From assembly GCA_963728845.1 (NCBI GenBank), contig CAVSLS010000021.1:310001-374000 (forward strand): a stretch of 64,000 bases of DNA, written 5' to 3'. The position numbers and the translations under genes were made by a program. The stretch is from Bog-473 sp963728845. GTDB taxonomy: Bacteria; Actinomycetota; Acidimicrobiia; Acidimicrobiales; RAAP-2. Position 1 is the first letter of the stretch, and the number at the start of each line of letters is the position of its first letter. Shown here piece by piece: positions 9,074-18,986 of this stretch. The notes under the pieces are model-generated. The model made no database searches. It was not told the DNA's origin and saw nothing but the letters and a program-made list of their open reading frames with translations.

Positions 9074-10238
9074 TCACCCCCCCAGATGACGCCGGAGGGA
9101 CAGGCGGAGCAACGTGGCTCGCATCGATTGGCCCAGTGCCGCCAGCTCCTCGGCCCCCTCCACTGCCTTCTGGCGCGACTCGGGGTTCCGCTGGCGCAGC
9201 AGGGGGATCACGACCTGCTCAATCAGGCCCATCTCGCGCTCGACCGCGTTTCGGTAGAGCCGCAGGTGACGTGGCTCGATCCCGAAGGCCCGGAACGCCG
9301 CAGCCAGGTTCGCCACGGTCAGGGCGTCCTCGTCGTAGGTGGCGATGCCCGCCACTGCGACGCAGTCGATGAGGCCGAAGCCCTCGAGACCGGCCACCTC
9401 CTCGGCCGACAGGCCGCTGGCCGCGCACAGCTCCTCGAGCGACAGACTTGCGCCCGTCACCATGCCGGACACGCCCGGCTTCCCGCCGGCTGGAGATTTC
9501 CCGGCGGCGTGGGCCGCGCCCTTGCGTGCCTTCGCCTCTGCGGGCGGTGGTCCGGTCCCGGACGCCGCCGCCGACGTTTCCGCCCGCGGCGGGAGGGCGG
9601 TCCCGTTGGCGCGTCCGCTCCCCTTCGTCGTGGCGCCACGTGGAGCGCCGGCGCCGCGGGCCGTCGGCGCGCGTCGACGGGGCCGGTTGGGCCGCGGGCG
9701 TGCGCGCGGGCGGAGCGGGCGGAGCGGCCGACCCGGCCCCTTCCCGATCGCGCTCCATCGCAGCCGGCGCCGCCGTCTCGCCCTCGGCCACCACTTGTAA
9801 GCCACGACGAGCCTGGACGTCCTCGGGCAGCCGGGCGGCGCGCCGAGAGGCGTCCTCGAGGATGCGCGCCATTGCCTCCTGGTCCGCCTTCGTCGGCTGT
9901 TCCGGGACCAGGGCCGGCACCGGCGTGCCGGCTGCGACATATGCGGGCTCCGAGGGCTTGCCGTTCCCCACATCGGTGCCGGCATCGTCGAGGTCGCCGT
10001 CGGCCAGCCGGTCGCGGATCACCTTCAGGGGCAGGAAGTGCTCGCGCTGCTGGCGCAGCACCCAGCGCAGGCGCTCCACGTCGTGCTCGAAGAACTTCCG
10101 GTACCCCGAGGGCGAGCGCTCGGGGTTCACCAGCCCCTGGCTCTCGAGGAACCTGATCTTCGAGATGGTGACGTCGGGGAACTCCTCCCGCAGCAGCGTC
10201 AGGACATCCCCGATGGAGAGGTACGTACGGCTCGTCAC
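9074..10238 (-). CDS. ftsR: MerR-type regulator, FtsR-like (Rv1828 family; frameshift in linker)
   Basis: Transcription regulator. The N-terminal winged helix reads YLSIGDVLTLLREEFPDVTISKIRFLESQGLV, then PSGYRKFFEHDVERLRWVLRQQ. The conserved C-terminal effector domain holds LSLEELCAASGLSAEEVAGLEGFGLI and YRNAVEREMGLIEQVVIPLLRQRNPESR. This two-part layout matches actinobacterial Rv1828/FtsR; the Corynebacterium homologue activates ftsZ. The linker of about 130 residues is Ala/Pro/Arg-rich, much longer than in the family, and contains a frame change at about 9650. The start overlaps the FHA stop by 4 bases. The symbol rests on domain layout and synteny. Confidence 0.82.
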
Positions 10239-10732
10239 TCGTTCCCCGCCACCAGGTAGACGAGCTTGAATTTGCCGATCTGGACCTCGTCGCCCGGAGC
10301 GAGCCGCACCTCGTCGATCCGCTCCCTGTTCACGTAGGTGCCGTTCAACGAGCCCAGGTCCCGGAGTGAGTACGCGCCCCCCTCCTCGGGCGTGATCTCC
10401 ACATGGCGGCGTGACACGGTGATGTCGTCCAGGAAGATGTCGCTCTCGGGGTGCCGGCCCGCCCGGACCACCTTCTCACCGAGGAGATAACGCGCCCCGA
10501 TGTTCGGGCCACGGGTGACCACGAGAACTCCGGCGCCGTGGGGGACCTCCACGAGGGTGACGTCGGGATGGTCCTCCGACGACTCCGCCTCATCCGACGG
10601 GTGCAGGGTGATGGTGGCGTCATCGCCGTCGGCCAGCAGTGCGTGACCGCACGAGGAGCAGAAGTTGACTCCCTCCGGGTTCCGGTGCCCGCAGTTGTGA
10701 CAGTACACGGGGTCCACGGTACCCCACCCCAC
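10235..10732 (-). CDS. FHA-domain protein with N-terminal zinc ribbon, GarA/OdhI-like
   Basis: 165-aa phosphopeptide-binding regulator. A zinc ribbon with CxxC pairs (C11/C14, C25/C28) precedes a Ser/Asp-rich linker and a C-terminal FHA domain: GRHPESDIFLDDITVSRRHVEI at about 92-112 with the phosphothreonine-binding Arg and Ser, then LNGTYVNRERI. GarA/OdhI proteins control 2-oxoglutarate dehydrogenase and glutamate metabolism after Ser/Thr kinase signalling. The ETTS phosphorylation motif of GarA/OdhI is not visible here; the zinc ribbon occupies that end. A second start, GTG 10717, would shorten it by five residues. Located between gcvH and ftsR as in mycobacteria. Confidence 0.85.
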   Translation of the reverse strand: MGWGTVDPVYCHNCGHRNPEGVNFCSSCGHALLADGDDATITLHPSDEAESSEDHPDVTLVEVPHGAGVLVVTRGPNIGARYLLGEKVVRAGRHPESDIFLDDITVSRRHVEITPEEGGAYSLRDLGSLNGTYVNRERIDEVRLAPGDEVQIGKFKLVYLVAGNE

Positions 10733-10773
10733 GGCGCGGTTCTCCTGCCGCCACGGGACGCCCGAACACCTGC

Positions 10774-11154
10774 TCAGTCGGCGGTCAGGTCACGGTAGGC
10801 GGCAGCGTCGAGGAGGGCGTCGGGGTCTGCGCCCGGCGCGAGCTCCAGTTCGCAGATCCACGCCTCGCCGTAGGGATCCTGGTTCATCCGCTCCGGCGCT
10901 CCGGTGAGCGCGTCGTTCACCGCCGTCACGGTGCCCGCCAACGGCGCATAGATCTCCGACACAGACTTCGTCGACTCGACTTCGCCGAGCTGCCCCCCCG
11001 CTTCGACCTCGCTCCCGACAGAAGGCAGGTCGACGAACACGATGTCGCCGAGTGCGTCCTGCGCGTAGTCGGTGATGCCGACCCGAACTCGCGTTCCCTC
11101 GACTCGAACCCACTCGTGCTCCGGCGAGTAGCGCAGATTCTCGGGGATGTTCAT
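10774..11154 (-). CDS. gcvH: Glycine cleavage system H protein
   Basis: 126-aa lipoyl carrier of the glycine cleavage complex; it shuttles the aminomethyl group between P, T and L proteins. The N-terminus is YSPEHEWVRVEG, and the lipoylation lysine is K63 in ESTKSVSE. Length and ending are normal. Start ATG 11154. It heads the gcvH-FHA-ftsR-nuclease run on the minus strand, a conserved actinobacterial cluster. No other gcv genes lie in the window. Confidence 0.96.
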   Translation of the reverse strand: MNIPENLRYSPEHEWVRVEGTRVRVGITDYAQDALGDIVFVDLPSVGSEVEAGGQLGEVESTKSVSEIYAPLAGTVTAVNDALTGAPERMNQDPYGEAWICELELAPGADPDALLDAAAYRDLTAD

Positions 11155-11199
11155 GGGGGGCGACCATACCGGACGACGGAACGACCCGCAGCCTGTGAG

Positions 11200-13689
11200 C
11201 TAGGACATCATTCGGGTGATCCGCTCGACGTAGACGGCCGCCAGTGCCTCGGAGCGAGTCAGGTCGGAAGCCTCCGCCCAGACATGGGTGACCGGGTCCT
11301 CGGGATCGGGCACCACGAGGACCCATCCCTGCTCCGACAGCACCTTGATGCCGTCCACCAGGACCGGCTCGGCCCCTTCCTCGGTCAACTGCTCCATCAG
11401 GGTCCGCATGATCAGGCCCTTCTGCTCCATGGGCGTGGCCACCACGTCGTGCACGATGGGCATGGGCTCCGTGGCGTCGACGATCTCGCCCAGCGAGGCG
11501 CTGCCCTGCCCCAGCAGGGACACCAGTCGGATCAGGGCGGCGGTGGCGTCGAAGGCAGGTAGGAACGCCGGAAAGACATAGCCCCCTCGCCGGTCGGACG
11601 CGAAGGAGACGCCACCAGATGCCGCCGCCTCGAGCAGACCCGACGACGAGAGCGGTGTGAGCATCAGATCCACCCCGCTCGCGGCGCAGAAGCGTGCCAC
11701 GCGATCGCTCGCGGTCACAGGGAGTGCGACGCGGTCCAATTGGCCGGCCGTGCTCAACACGTCGACGAAGGCCATGATCGCCTCGTCGTCCGTGAGCACG
11801 CGTCCGGTGTCATCGATCAGCGTGAGGCGCTCGCCACCGGCATCGATCACCGCGCCGAGGTCTGCTCCCGAACCGCGGACGGCGTCGGCCACCCTGGCCT
11901 CGCTCATGACGCGGTCGACGGCGATCATCCCGGGCGTCTGCGCGTAGGGGTTGATGCTCAGCACGTCGGCTCTGACCTTGGAGAGGATGCTGGGCATGAC
12001 CAAGCTCGCGGCGCCGTACGACAGATCGAGGACGAGCTTGATCTCACGTCCGTCACGGCGCAACCCGAACGCGTCCACGACGTCGGCCGCGTAGAGCTCG
12101 ATGGTGCGGGGGGAGAAGTCGATGTCACCGATTTCTCCCGCCGTGACCCGGCGGAACTCCTCGCGGTGGTACATCCGCTCCACCCGCCTTTGGTCGCTCT
12201 CGGAGAGGTCGATGCCGCGTTCGTCGAAGAACCTGATCACCACCGACTGCGGGTCGTCGGGGCTGAGCCGCACGGTCAGCCCGGCCCGGTTGCCGCGCAC
12301 GCGGAGGTCGTGGCGCGTGACGGGAACCGTCGCCAGCTCGAGGTCGCTGACGTTGACCCCCACCGAATTGCATCCGACCATGAGGGCGCGCTTCAGCACG
12401 CGGGCCACCCGGCTCGTGTCGCGCGAGGCGGTGATGTGCGAGCCCTTCTCGAAGCCCGACGCCCACGCCTTGGCCAGCCGCACCGCCAGTTCGGGGCTGA
12501 TGTCCACGTTTGCGATGCCCTGCACCCCCTCGCGGCCGAAGAGGGTGCGAGCCCCGCCGGACTCCCACACGATGGAGGCGTTCACCTGGGCGCCAGCCTC
12601 GACCACCTTGGTCGGGTAGACCTTGACGCCGGTGCGGACCTCGGCGTGGGCGCCGATCAGGCAGCCCTCCCCCACCACCGCCCCCGGCTCGATACGGGCC
12701 CCCAGCCGCAGGTCGCACGACCGGCCCAGGACCGCGCCCTCGACCCTGACGGCGGACCCGAGATAGGAGTTCTCGCCGATGACGGAGCGCTGCACCTCGG
12801 CTCGGTCCGCCACCTGGGTGTTCGCGCCCATGGTGCAGTAGGACCCCAGCACCACGTCCCTGTCGATGGTGCAGTTCTCCCCGATGAACGACGGTGAGTC
12901 GATCCGCACCGAGGGGTCGATGGACGAGCCCTTGCCGACCCAGATGCCGGGGCGGAGCTCGAAGCCCGACACGTCGACCCGGACCTTCCCGTCGAGGATG
13001 TCCTCATGAGCCTTGAGATAGGCCGCCGTGGTGCCGACATCCTCCCAGTACCCGTCGGCCACGTACCCGTAGAGCGGTCTCCCGGCCTCGAGGGCCACCG
13101 GGAAGACCTCGCCGGAGAAGTCGACCGATCGGCCCTCGGGGATGAGCTCGAAGATCTCGGGCTCGAGCACGTAGATGCCGGTGTTGATGGTGTCGCTGAA
13201 GACCTGCCCCCAGCCCGGCTTCTCGAGGAAGCGCTCGATGCTCCCGTCCTCCCGCGTGATCACGATACCGAACTCGAGCGGGTTCTCCACGGCGCACAAC
13301 GCGATCGTCGCCAGCGCGTCGTTCTTCTCGTGGAACGCGATCACCGACGTCAGGTCGATGTCGGTCAGGACGTCGCCTGAAATGACCAGGAAGCGCTCGG
13401 ACAATTGCTCACGTGCGTTGCGGACGGAGCCGGCTGTGCCGAGCGGCGTCTCCTCCGTGGCGTAGACCATGCGCACGCCGAGCTCGCTCCCGTCGCCGAA
13501 GTAGCTGCGGATGGCGTTGGGGAGGAAGGCGACCGTCACGACGATGTCCGTGATGCCGTGCCGTTGCAAGAGCGACATGATGTGCTCCATCATCGGCCGC
13601 CCGACCAGAGGGAGCATCGGCTTGGGCAGGTTCGATGTCTGCGGGCGCAGGCGGGTGCCTTCACCGCCGGCCATGATCACCGCCTTCAT
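11200..13689 (-). CDS. NDP-sugar pyrophosphorylase / phosphomannomutase-like fusion protein
   Basis: 829-aa fusion. Residues 1-240 form a nucleotidyltransferase with MKAVIMAGGEGTRLRP and a lysine-containing KPMLPLVGRP motif. Residues about 250-380 are left-handed beta-helix hexapeptide repeats (VIGENSYLGSAV, GAVVGEGCLIGAHA). Residues about 385-829 are a phosphohexomutase-like region. The expected catalytic TASHNP is TASRDT at 420-425: the Ser remains but the His-Asn-Pro context is lost, so mutase activity is doubtful. Start is ATG 13689; the frame is open upstream to 14361 but that is antisense-free read-through over the next gene. Likely makes GDP-mannose or a related sugar nucleotide for the envelope. 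Confidence 0.85.
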   Translation of the reverse strand: MKAVIMAGGEGTRLRPQTSNLPKPMLPLVGRPMMEHIMSLLQRHGITDIVVTVAFLPNAIRSYFGDGSELGVRMVYATEETPLGTAGSVRNAREQLSERFLVISGDVLTDIDLTSVIAFHEKNDALATIALCAVENPLEFGIVITREDGSIERFLEKPGWGQVFSDTINTGIYVLEPEIFELIPEGRSVDFSGEVFPVALEAGRPLYGYVADGYWEDVGTTAAYLKAHEDILDGKVRVDVSGFELRPGIWVGKGSSIDPSVRIDSPSFIGENCTIDRDVVLGSYCTMGANTQVADRAEVQRSVIGENSYLGSAVRVEGAVLGRSCDLRLGARIEPGAVVGEGCLIGAHAEVRTGVKVYPTKVVEAGAQVNASIVWESGGARTLFGREGVQGIANVDISPELAVRLAKAWASGFEKGSHITASRDTSRVARVLKRALMVGCNSVGVNVSDLELATVPVTRHDLRVRGNRAGLTVRLSPDDPQSVVIRFFDERGIDLSESDQRRVERMYHREEFRRVTAGEIGDIDFSPRTIELYAADVVDAFGLRRDGREIKLVLDLSYGAASLVMPSILSKVRADVLSINPYAQTPGMIAVDRVMSEARVADAVRGSGADLGAVIDAGGERLTLIDDTGRVLTDDEAIMAFVDVLSTAGQLDRVALPVTASDRVARFCAASGVDLMLTPLSSSGLLEAAASGGVSFASDRRGGYVFPAFLPAFDATAALIRLVSLLGQGSASLGEIVDATEPMPIVHDVVATPMEQKGLIMRTLMEQLTEEGAEPVLVDGIKVLSEQGWVLVVPDPEDPVTHVWAEASDLTRSEALAAVYVERITRMMS

Positions 13690-14279
13690 ACCGCGCTCCG
13701 GCGCGCCGCCCGGCCTTCGTGCAGCGCGCGCCGGGCCGGGCCGACATAGCTCCCCGCCGCCCACCACGCGAGCGCAAGACCGACGAGGCCCGTGACCCAC
13801 GCGATGGCGCGAATGGGCTCCTGCCAGGACGCGGCCCCGTCGCTGAGGAGGAACGTCGGGTACGCGAACATCAACCCGAATGTGCCCGCCTTGCCCACCC
13901 ACAACACGTCGATGCGCGCCGCGCCCAGCGCGGCGAGCAACACGACCATGGCCGAGACCAACACCTCGCGGGCAATGGTGGCGATGCCGAACCAGAGCGG
14001 CACGGCGCCGTAGATCATGATGGAGATGACTGCCGTGCCGACCAGCAGGCGGTCCGCCGTGGGATCGAGCACCTTGCCGAAGGTCGACACCTGGCCATAG
14101 CGGCGAGCGACGTACCCGTCCACCCAGTCCGTGGCGCCGAGCACCGCGAGCAAGACCGCCGCCGCCGTCTGCCGGTGCGCCACGAACAGCAACCACAAGA
14201 AGATCGGGATGCACAAGAGCCGCACCATGGTGATGACGTTGGGAGCGGTGAGGATCCGGTCCAGCCCTTCGTCGTCCAC
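13686..14279 (-). CDS. CDP-alcohol phosphatidyltransferase, PgsA-like
   Basis: 197-aa integral membrane enzyme that joins a CDP-diacylglycerol (or other CDP-alcohol) to a small alcohol. The family signature D-G-x2-A-R-x8-G-x3-D-x3-D is complete in DWVDGYVARR through GKVLDPTADR (residues 51-77). About five transmembrane helices follow. PNVITMVRLLCIPIFLWLLF near the N-terminus is characteristic of PgsA-type phosphatidylglycerophosphate synthases. It overlaps the start of the sugar pyrophosphorylase fusion by 4 bases, so both may act in envelope lipid/glycan synthesis. Acceptor not certain. Confidence 0.85.
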   Translation of the reverse strand: MDDEGLDRILTAPNVITMVRLLCIPIFLWLLFVAHRQTAAAVLLAVLGATDWVDGYVARRYGQVSTFGKVLDPTADRLLVGTAVISIMIYGAVPLWFGIATIAREVLVSAMVVLLAALGAARIDVLWVGKAGTFGLMFAYPTFLLSDGAASWQEPIRAIAWVTGLVGLALAWWAAGSYVGPARRALHEGRAARRSAV

Positions 14280-14338
14280 GCACCGAGTCTAGGGAGTGGC
14301 CCCCGACGGCCCCGTCTGCGTTGTGCCAGAGTGGCCCG

Positions 14339-15545
14339 GTGCCGCGCTTCGAAGCGTTCAAGGGCCTGCGCTACAGGCCCGAGGTCGCGCCCATCGCCCA
14401 GGTCATCGCCCCGCCCTACGACGTCATCTCGTCGGCCGAGCGGACGCACCTGGCCTCCCGCCACCAGGCCAACGCCGTCCTCGTCGAGCTGCCCGAGGCA
14501 GATCTCGCCGGAGGCCGAGACCGCTACGCCGTGGCGACCGACCTGCTCACCCGCTGGCAGGCCGAGGCCGATCATCGTGGCCGAGAAGGAGTCCAGCCTC
14601 TACCCGTACCGGATGACGGACACGGCGGGCCGCACCACGACGGGCGTCATCGGGGCACTGGGGCTGGCAGCACCGGGCGAGGAGAGCGACATCCTGCCCC
14701 ACGAGCAGACCCTGCCCAAGCCCAAGAGCGACCGGCTCGACCTGCTCCGGGCGACGCGGGCCAACCTGTCCCCGATCTGGGGCCTCTCCATGGCGCCCGG
14801 CGTGACGGCCACGTTCGATCCGACGGACGACGAGCCGGTGGCCGACGCGTACGACGACGACGGGGTTCGCCACCAGATCTGGGCCCTCAGCGACCCCGAT
14901 GCGGTGGCGGCGGTCGGGGACGGCGTGGCGTCCGCGCCCGTCGTCCTGGCCGACGGGCACCACCGCTACGAGACGGCTCGGGCATACCAGGCGGAGTGCC
15001 GCGCCGCCAACGGCGGTGCGGCCGGATCGCACGACCTGGTGATGGCCCTCGTCGTGGAGCTGTCCGAGGACCAGCTCTCCGTGGGTGCCATCCACCGCAC
15101 CGTGAGCGGGCTCCCCGACGGCTTCGACCTCGTCGGGTCGCTCGCGCAGTGGTTCGATGTCGTCCGGGCCGGAGCGGCAGACGACCGCACGCTCGGTGCA
15201 CTCGCGGACTCCAACTCGCTCGCCCTCGTCAGCGGAGGCCAGGCCTACCTGCTCCTCCCTCATCTCGAGATCCAGGAACAGGTGGGCAACGACCTGGACT
15301 CGACCCTCATCGCCACGGTGCTCTCGGCCCTGCCGCCGCACGAGGTCATGCACCGCCACAGCGTCAGCGAGGCGATGGAGGCCCTCCGGCACGGCGAGGG
15401 CCAGGCGGCCTTCCTGCTGCGGCCCGTGACCGTCAAGCAGATAGAGGAGTGGGCCAACGAACGCCGCCGCATGCCGCCCAAGACCACGTACTTCAGCCCG
15501 AAACCGCGGACCGGCATGGTGTTCCGGTCCCTCGACCTCCCCTGA
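14339..15545 (+). CDS. DUF1015 family protein (one frameshift)
   Basis: About 400 aa, cytoplasmic, function unknown. DUF1015 hallmarks: IAPPYDVISSAER near the N-terminus, ESSLYPYRM, VVLADGHHRYETARAYQ in the middle and RPVTVKQIEEWA near the C-terminus. The first 75 codons are in one frame from GTG 14339. The remainder is in another frame from about 14567 onward, which one extra base in the GCCGAGGCC run would explain. Stop at 15543-15545. It diverges from the phosphotransferase gene with a 60-base gap. Confidence 0.85.
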
Positions 15546-15554
15546 GGTGACCGC

Positions 15555-16053
15555 ATGCACGACTCCGTGACCGTCCACATGGCGGCCCCGTCCGAACGCA
15601 TCTGGGAACCTCGTGAGCGATGTGACCCGCATCGGGAGCTACAGCCCCGAGACCTTCGAGGCCGAGTGGATCGAGGGATCAACCGGTGCCGCGGTCGGGG
15701 CGCGGTTCCGGGGCCACGTGCGGCGCAACGGGCACAAGCCGCTCGTGTACTGGACGACGTGCACGGTGACGGAGTGCGATCCGGGGAGGACCTTCGCCTT
15801 CGGGGTGGGCGCGGCGGACAAGCCGCCACTCAACGTGTGGCGCTACGACATCGTCCCGGCGCGTGACGGCTGCGACGTGACCGAATCCTTCCGGCTGGCC
15901 CCACTGTGGTGGCTGCGCCTCTACTGGGCGCTGCTCGGCTGGAGCCGCGGCAGGACCAATCGCAACGGCATGCGCACGACGCTCGAGCGGATCCGGGACG
16001 AGGTCCAGGCGCCGGGTCCCACCGACAGGGGACCGACAGCCTCCGCTCGCTAG
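15555..16053 (+). CDS. SRPBCC-family (polyketide cyclase-like) protein (one frameshift)
   Basis: About 165 aa, START/Bet v 1-like fold that binds a hydrophobic ligand; no specific function known. ATG 15555 gives HDSVTVHMAAPSERIW, then the frame shifts at about 15607 where an extra A interrupts DLVSDVTRIGSYSPETFEAEW. The rest is canonical: GARFRGHVRRNG, VTECDPGRTFAFG and a long C-terminal helix. Nine bases after the DUF1015 stop, so probably co-transcribed. Convergent with korB, overlapping its stop by 4 bases. Confidence 0.8.
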
Positions 16054-17111
16054 TTCACCGTCCAGCTCGAGCCCGAGCGCAGCAGCGCCGCCACATCGCC
16101 CAGCCCCCGCTTGGCCTGGGCGTCGGTGATCTGCTCGGACATCTGTGTCCCGTACTCGGGCCGCTCCACGGCACGGAACACGCCGATCGGCGTCGGCTCG
16201 TAGGGGCCACGGGCCAGGCGGGAGAGCGCGAAGGCCAGCCCCGGGTCGCCACGGGCCTCGTCGTGCACCAGCAGAGTGTCGAGGCCGACGTCGGCCACCG
16301 ACACGATCTCGAGGCTTCCGTCGGGACGCTGCACCACGCCACGCTCGGAACCCTCGGCACCGAAGACGATCGGCTTGCCGTGCTCGAGCGGGATCAACAT
16401 GCTCGCTCGCACGTCGCGACTGGTGATCTTCTCGAACGCACCGTCGTTGAAGACGTTGCAGTTCTGCAGGACCTCGACGAATGCCGCACCGTTGTGCCGA
16501 TGGGCCCGGCGGAAGGTCTCCTGCATGTGGGCCCGGTCCATGTCGTGGGTACGGGCGACGAAGGTCGCCTCGGCCCCGAGCGCGAGCGACACCGGGTTGA
16601 ACGGCGTGTCGACGGAGCCGAACGGCGTCGACTTGGTGACCTTGGCCACTTCCGACGTCGGCGAGTACTGGCCCTTGGTCAGTCCGTAAATCTGGTTGTT
16701 GAACATCAAGATGTTGAGCCGCACGTTGCGGCGCAACGCGTGGATCAGGTGGTTGCCGCCGATGGACAATGCGTCCCCGTCGCCGGAGATGACCCAGACG
16801 TCGAGGTCAGGGCGTGTCGTGGCCAGTCCGGTGGCGATGGCGGGGGCACGTCCGTGAATGGAGTGCATCCCGTACGTGTTCATGTAGTACGGGAAGCGGG
16901 CCGCGCAGCCGATGCCCGAGAGGAACACCGTGTTCTCGCGCCGCACGCCGAGCTCGGGCATGAGCATCTGGACGGCGGCCAGGATGGAGTAGTCCCCGCA
17001 CCCGGGGCACCAGCGCACCTCCTGGTCGCTCGTCCAGTCCTTGCGGGCGGTGACGGGGACAGCGGTGGCGACGGACCCGTTGGAACCGTTGGAACCGTTG
17101 GTCTCGCTCAT
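16050..17111 (-). CDS. korB: 2-oxoacid:ferredoxin oxidoreductase, beta subunit (KorB)
   Basis: 353-aa thiamin-diphosphate-binding subunit of 2-oxoglutarate (or related) ferredoxin oxidoreductase, oxidising the 2-oxoacid to acyl-CoA. Seen: iron-sulfur cysteines in WCPGCGDY and GIGCAARFPYY, and the TPP/Mg motif SGDGDALSIGGNHLIHALRRN with downstream FNNQIYGLTKGQ. Start ATG 17111 overlaps the korA stop (ATGA). No ferredoxin gene is adjacent. Assignment to 2-oxoglutarate rather than pyruvate rests on the two-subunit korAB layout known in mycobacteria. Confidence 0.92.
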   Translation of the reverse strand: MSETNGSNGSNGSVATAVPVTARKDWTSDQEVRWCPGCGDYSILAAVQMLMPELGVRRENTVFLSGIGCAARFPYYMNTYGMHSIHGRAPAIATGLATTRPDLDVWVISGDGDALSIGGNHLIHALRRNVRLNILMFNNQIYGLTKGQYSPTSEVAKVTKSTPFGSVDTPFNPVSLALGAEATFVARTHDMDRAHMQETFRRAHRHNGAAFVEVLQNCNVFNDGAFEKITSRDVRASMLIPLEHGKPIVFGAEGSERGVVQRPDGSLEIVSVADVGLDTLLVHDEARGDPGLAFALSRLARGPYEPTPIGVFRAVERPEYGTQMSEQITDAQAKRGLGDVAALLRSGSSWTVN

Positions 17112-18986
17112 GACTTTCCTCCGAGCAGCGCGGTGATGGCCGCCTCGATCTCTCCGACGCGGAACGGCACGCCTTGCATCTTGGACATGGTCTGCGCGTC
17201 GACCAGGTACTCGGCCCGCAGGATCCGGCTCAGCTGGCCGAGGTTGATCTCGGGCACGAGCACCTGCGTGTAGCGGGCGAGCACCTCGCCCAGGTTGGCG
17301 GGCAGCGGGTTGAGGTGGCGGAGGTGCACGTGGGCCGCCTTCATGCCCCGGGCGCGTACCCGCTTGACGCCGGCTGCGACGGCGGCATAGGTCGAGCCCC
17401 AGCTGACCAGGAGCAACTGGGCGTCACCCGTCTCGTCGTTGACCTCGACGGGCGGGATGTCGGCGGCGATCCCGGCGATCTTGTCCTGCCGCAGGTGGAC
17501 CATGCGCTCGTGGTTGACGCCCTCGTACGACACGTTGCCCGTGCCGTCCGCCTTCTCCAGGCCGCCGATGCGGTGCTCCAGGCCGGGCAGGCCCGGCGGA
17601 GCCCAGGGCCGGGCCAGCGTCTCGGGGTCGCGCACGTAGGGCCAGAAGGTCGGGGTGCCCTCGTCGTCGACGTGATTGGGCTCCGACGCGAACCCGGGCT
17701 CAATGGGCTCGAAGGTGTCCAGGTCGGGCAGCCGCCACGGCTCGGCCCCGTTGGCCAGATACCCGTCCGAGAGCAGGATCACCGGGGTGCGGTACTTCAC
17801 GGCCAGCCGGGTGGCCTCGATCGCCGCCGCGAAGCAGTCGCTCGGTGTCGTGGGGGCCAGGATCGGTAGCGGCGCCTCGCCGTGGCGGCCGTACATGGCG
17901 TGCAGCAGGTCGGCCTGCTCGGTCTTGGTGGGCAGCCCGGTGGAGGGCCCGCCGCGCTGGACGTCGACGACCACGAGGGGCAGCTCGAGGTTGATGGCCA
18001 GCCCGATCGTCTCGGACTTGAGGTCGAGTCCCGGACCGCTGGTCGTGGTGACCCCGATGGCGCCCCCGAACGACAGCGCCGAGGGCCGCGCCGATGCCGG
18101 CGATCTCATCCTCGGCCTGGAAGGTGCGGATCCCGAACTCCTTGCGCCGGCTGAGCTCGTGCAGGATGTCCGAGGCGGGCGTGATCGGGTAGCTGCCGAG
18201 GAAGAGGGGCAATCCGGCCAGGCGCGACGCCGTGATCAGACCCCAGGCAAGGGCCTGGTTGCCGGTGACCTGCACGTACTCGCCCGGTTCGAAGGTCGCC
18301 GGCCGGATCTCGTAGTTGGACTCGAAGAGCTCGGCCGTCTCGCCGAAGTCGTAACCCGCCCGGAAGGCGCGGGTGTTGGCCTCGACCACCTGCGGCTTGG
18401 CCCCGAAGCGCTCGGTGATCCACTTGACGGTCGGCTCCAGAGGCCGGGTGTACAACCAGCTCACCAGCCCGAGCGCGAAGAAGTTCTTGGAGCGCTCGGC
18501 GTCGCGGGGCTTGACGCCGGCCTCCTTGCAGACCTCCTGCGTGATGGAGGTCATCGGGACCTCGTAGACGGTGTAGGCAGCGAGGGAGCCGTCGGTCAAC
18601 GGGTTGGCGCCGTAGCCCGCCTTGGTCAGGCTGCGCTCGTCGAAGGCGTCGCTGTTGACGATGAGCACGGTCCCCTGCGCCATCAGGTCGACGTTGGCCT
18701 TCAGTGCCGCCGGGTTCATCGCCACGAGCACGTTCGGCGAGTCACCGGGGGTCAGGATGTCGTGGTCGGAGATGTGGACCTGGAAGGCCGACACGCCGCT
18801 GAGGGTGCCCGCGGGAGCCCGGATCTCGGCCGGGAAGTCGGGGAAGGTCGAGAGGTCGTTGCCCAGGAGCGCACTGCTCGTCGTGAAGCGGTCACCGGTG
18901 AGCTGCATCCCGTCGCCCGAGTCGCCGGCGAAGCGCACGATGACCTGGTCTATCTGCTCTGTTCCGTGATGCGTTCCCGATGCCAC
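17108..18986 (-). CDS. korA: 2-oxoacid:ferredoxin oxidoreductase, fused gamma-alpha subunit KorA (one frameshift)
   Basis: About 625 aa. The N-terminal gamma domain (QVIVRFAGDSGDGMQLTGDRF) is followed by the alpha pyrimidine-binding domain (GSYPITPASDILHELS and AEDEIAGIGAALGA). The conserved continuation SFGGAIGVTTTSGPGLDLKSE is in the next frame. One extra base at about 18080 joins them, since removing it restores GA-SFGGAIG. C-terminal part ends in GEIEAAITALLGG. GTG 18986 is chosen because it begins just before the first conserved strand. Works with KorB in a ferredoxin-linked TCA step or reductive carboxylation. Confidence 0.92.

Noticed and set aside
11200..14361. N-terminal extension of the pyrophosphorylase fusion to 1,053 codons
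   Set aside because: The extra 224 residues are the wrong-frame reading of the CDP-alcohol phosphotransferase. The true start is ATG 13689, giving MKAVIMAGGEG.
17108..18986. Programmed frameshifting or pseudogenes as the reason for broken frames
   Set aside because: No common slippery site or stimulator precedes the shifts, they fall at random places in unrelated housekeeping genes, and the sequence on both sides is conserved.
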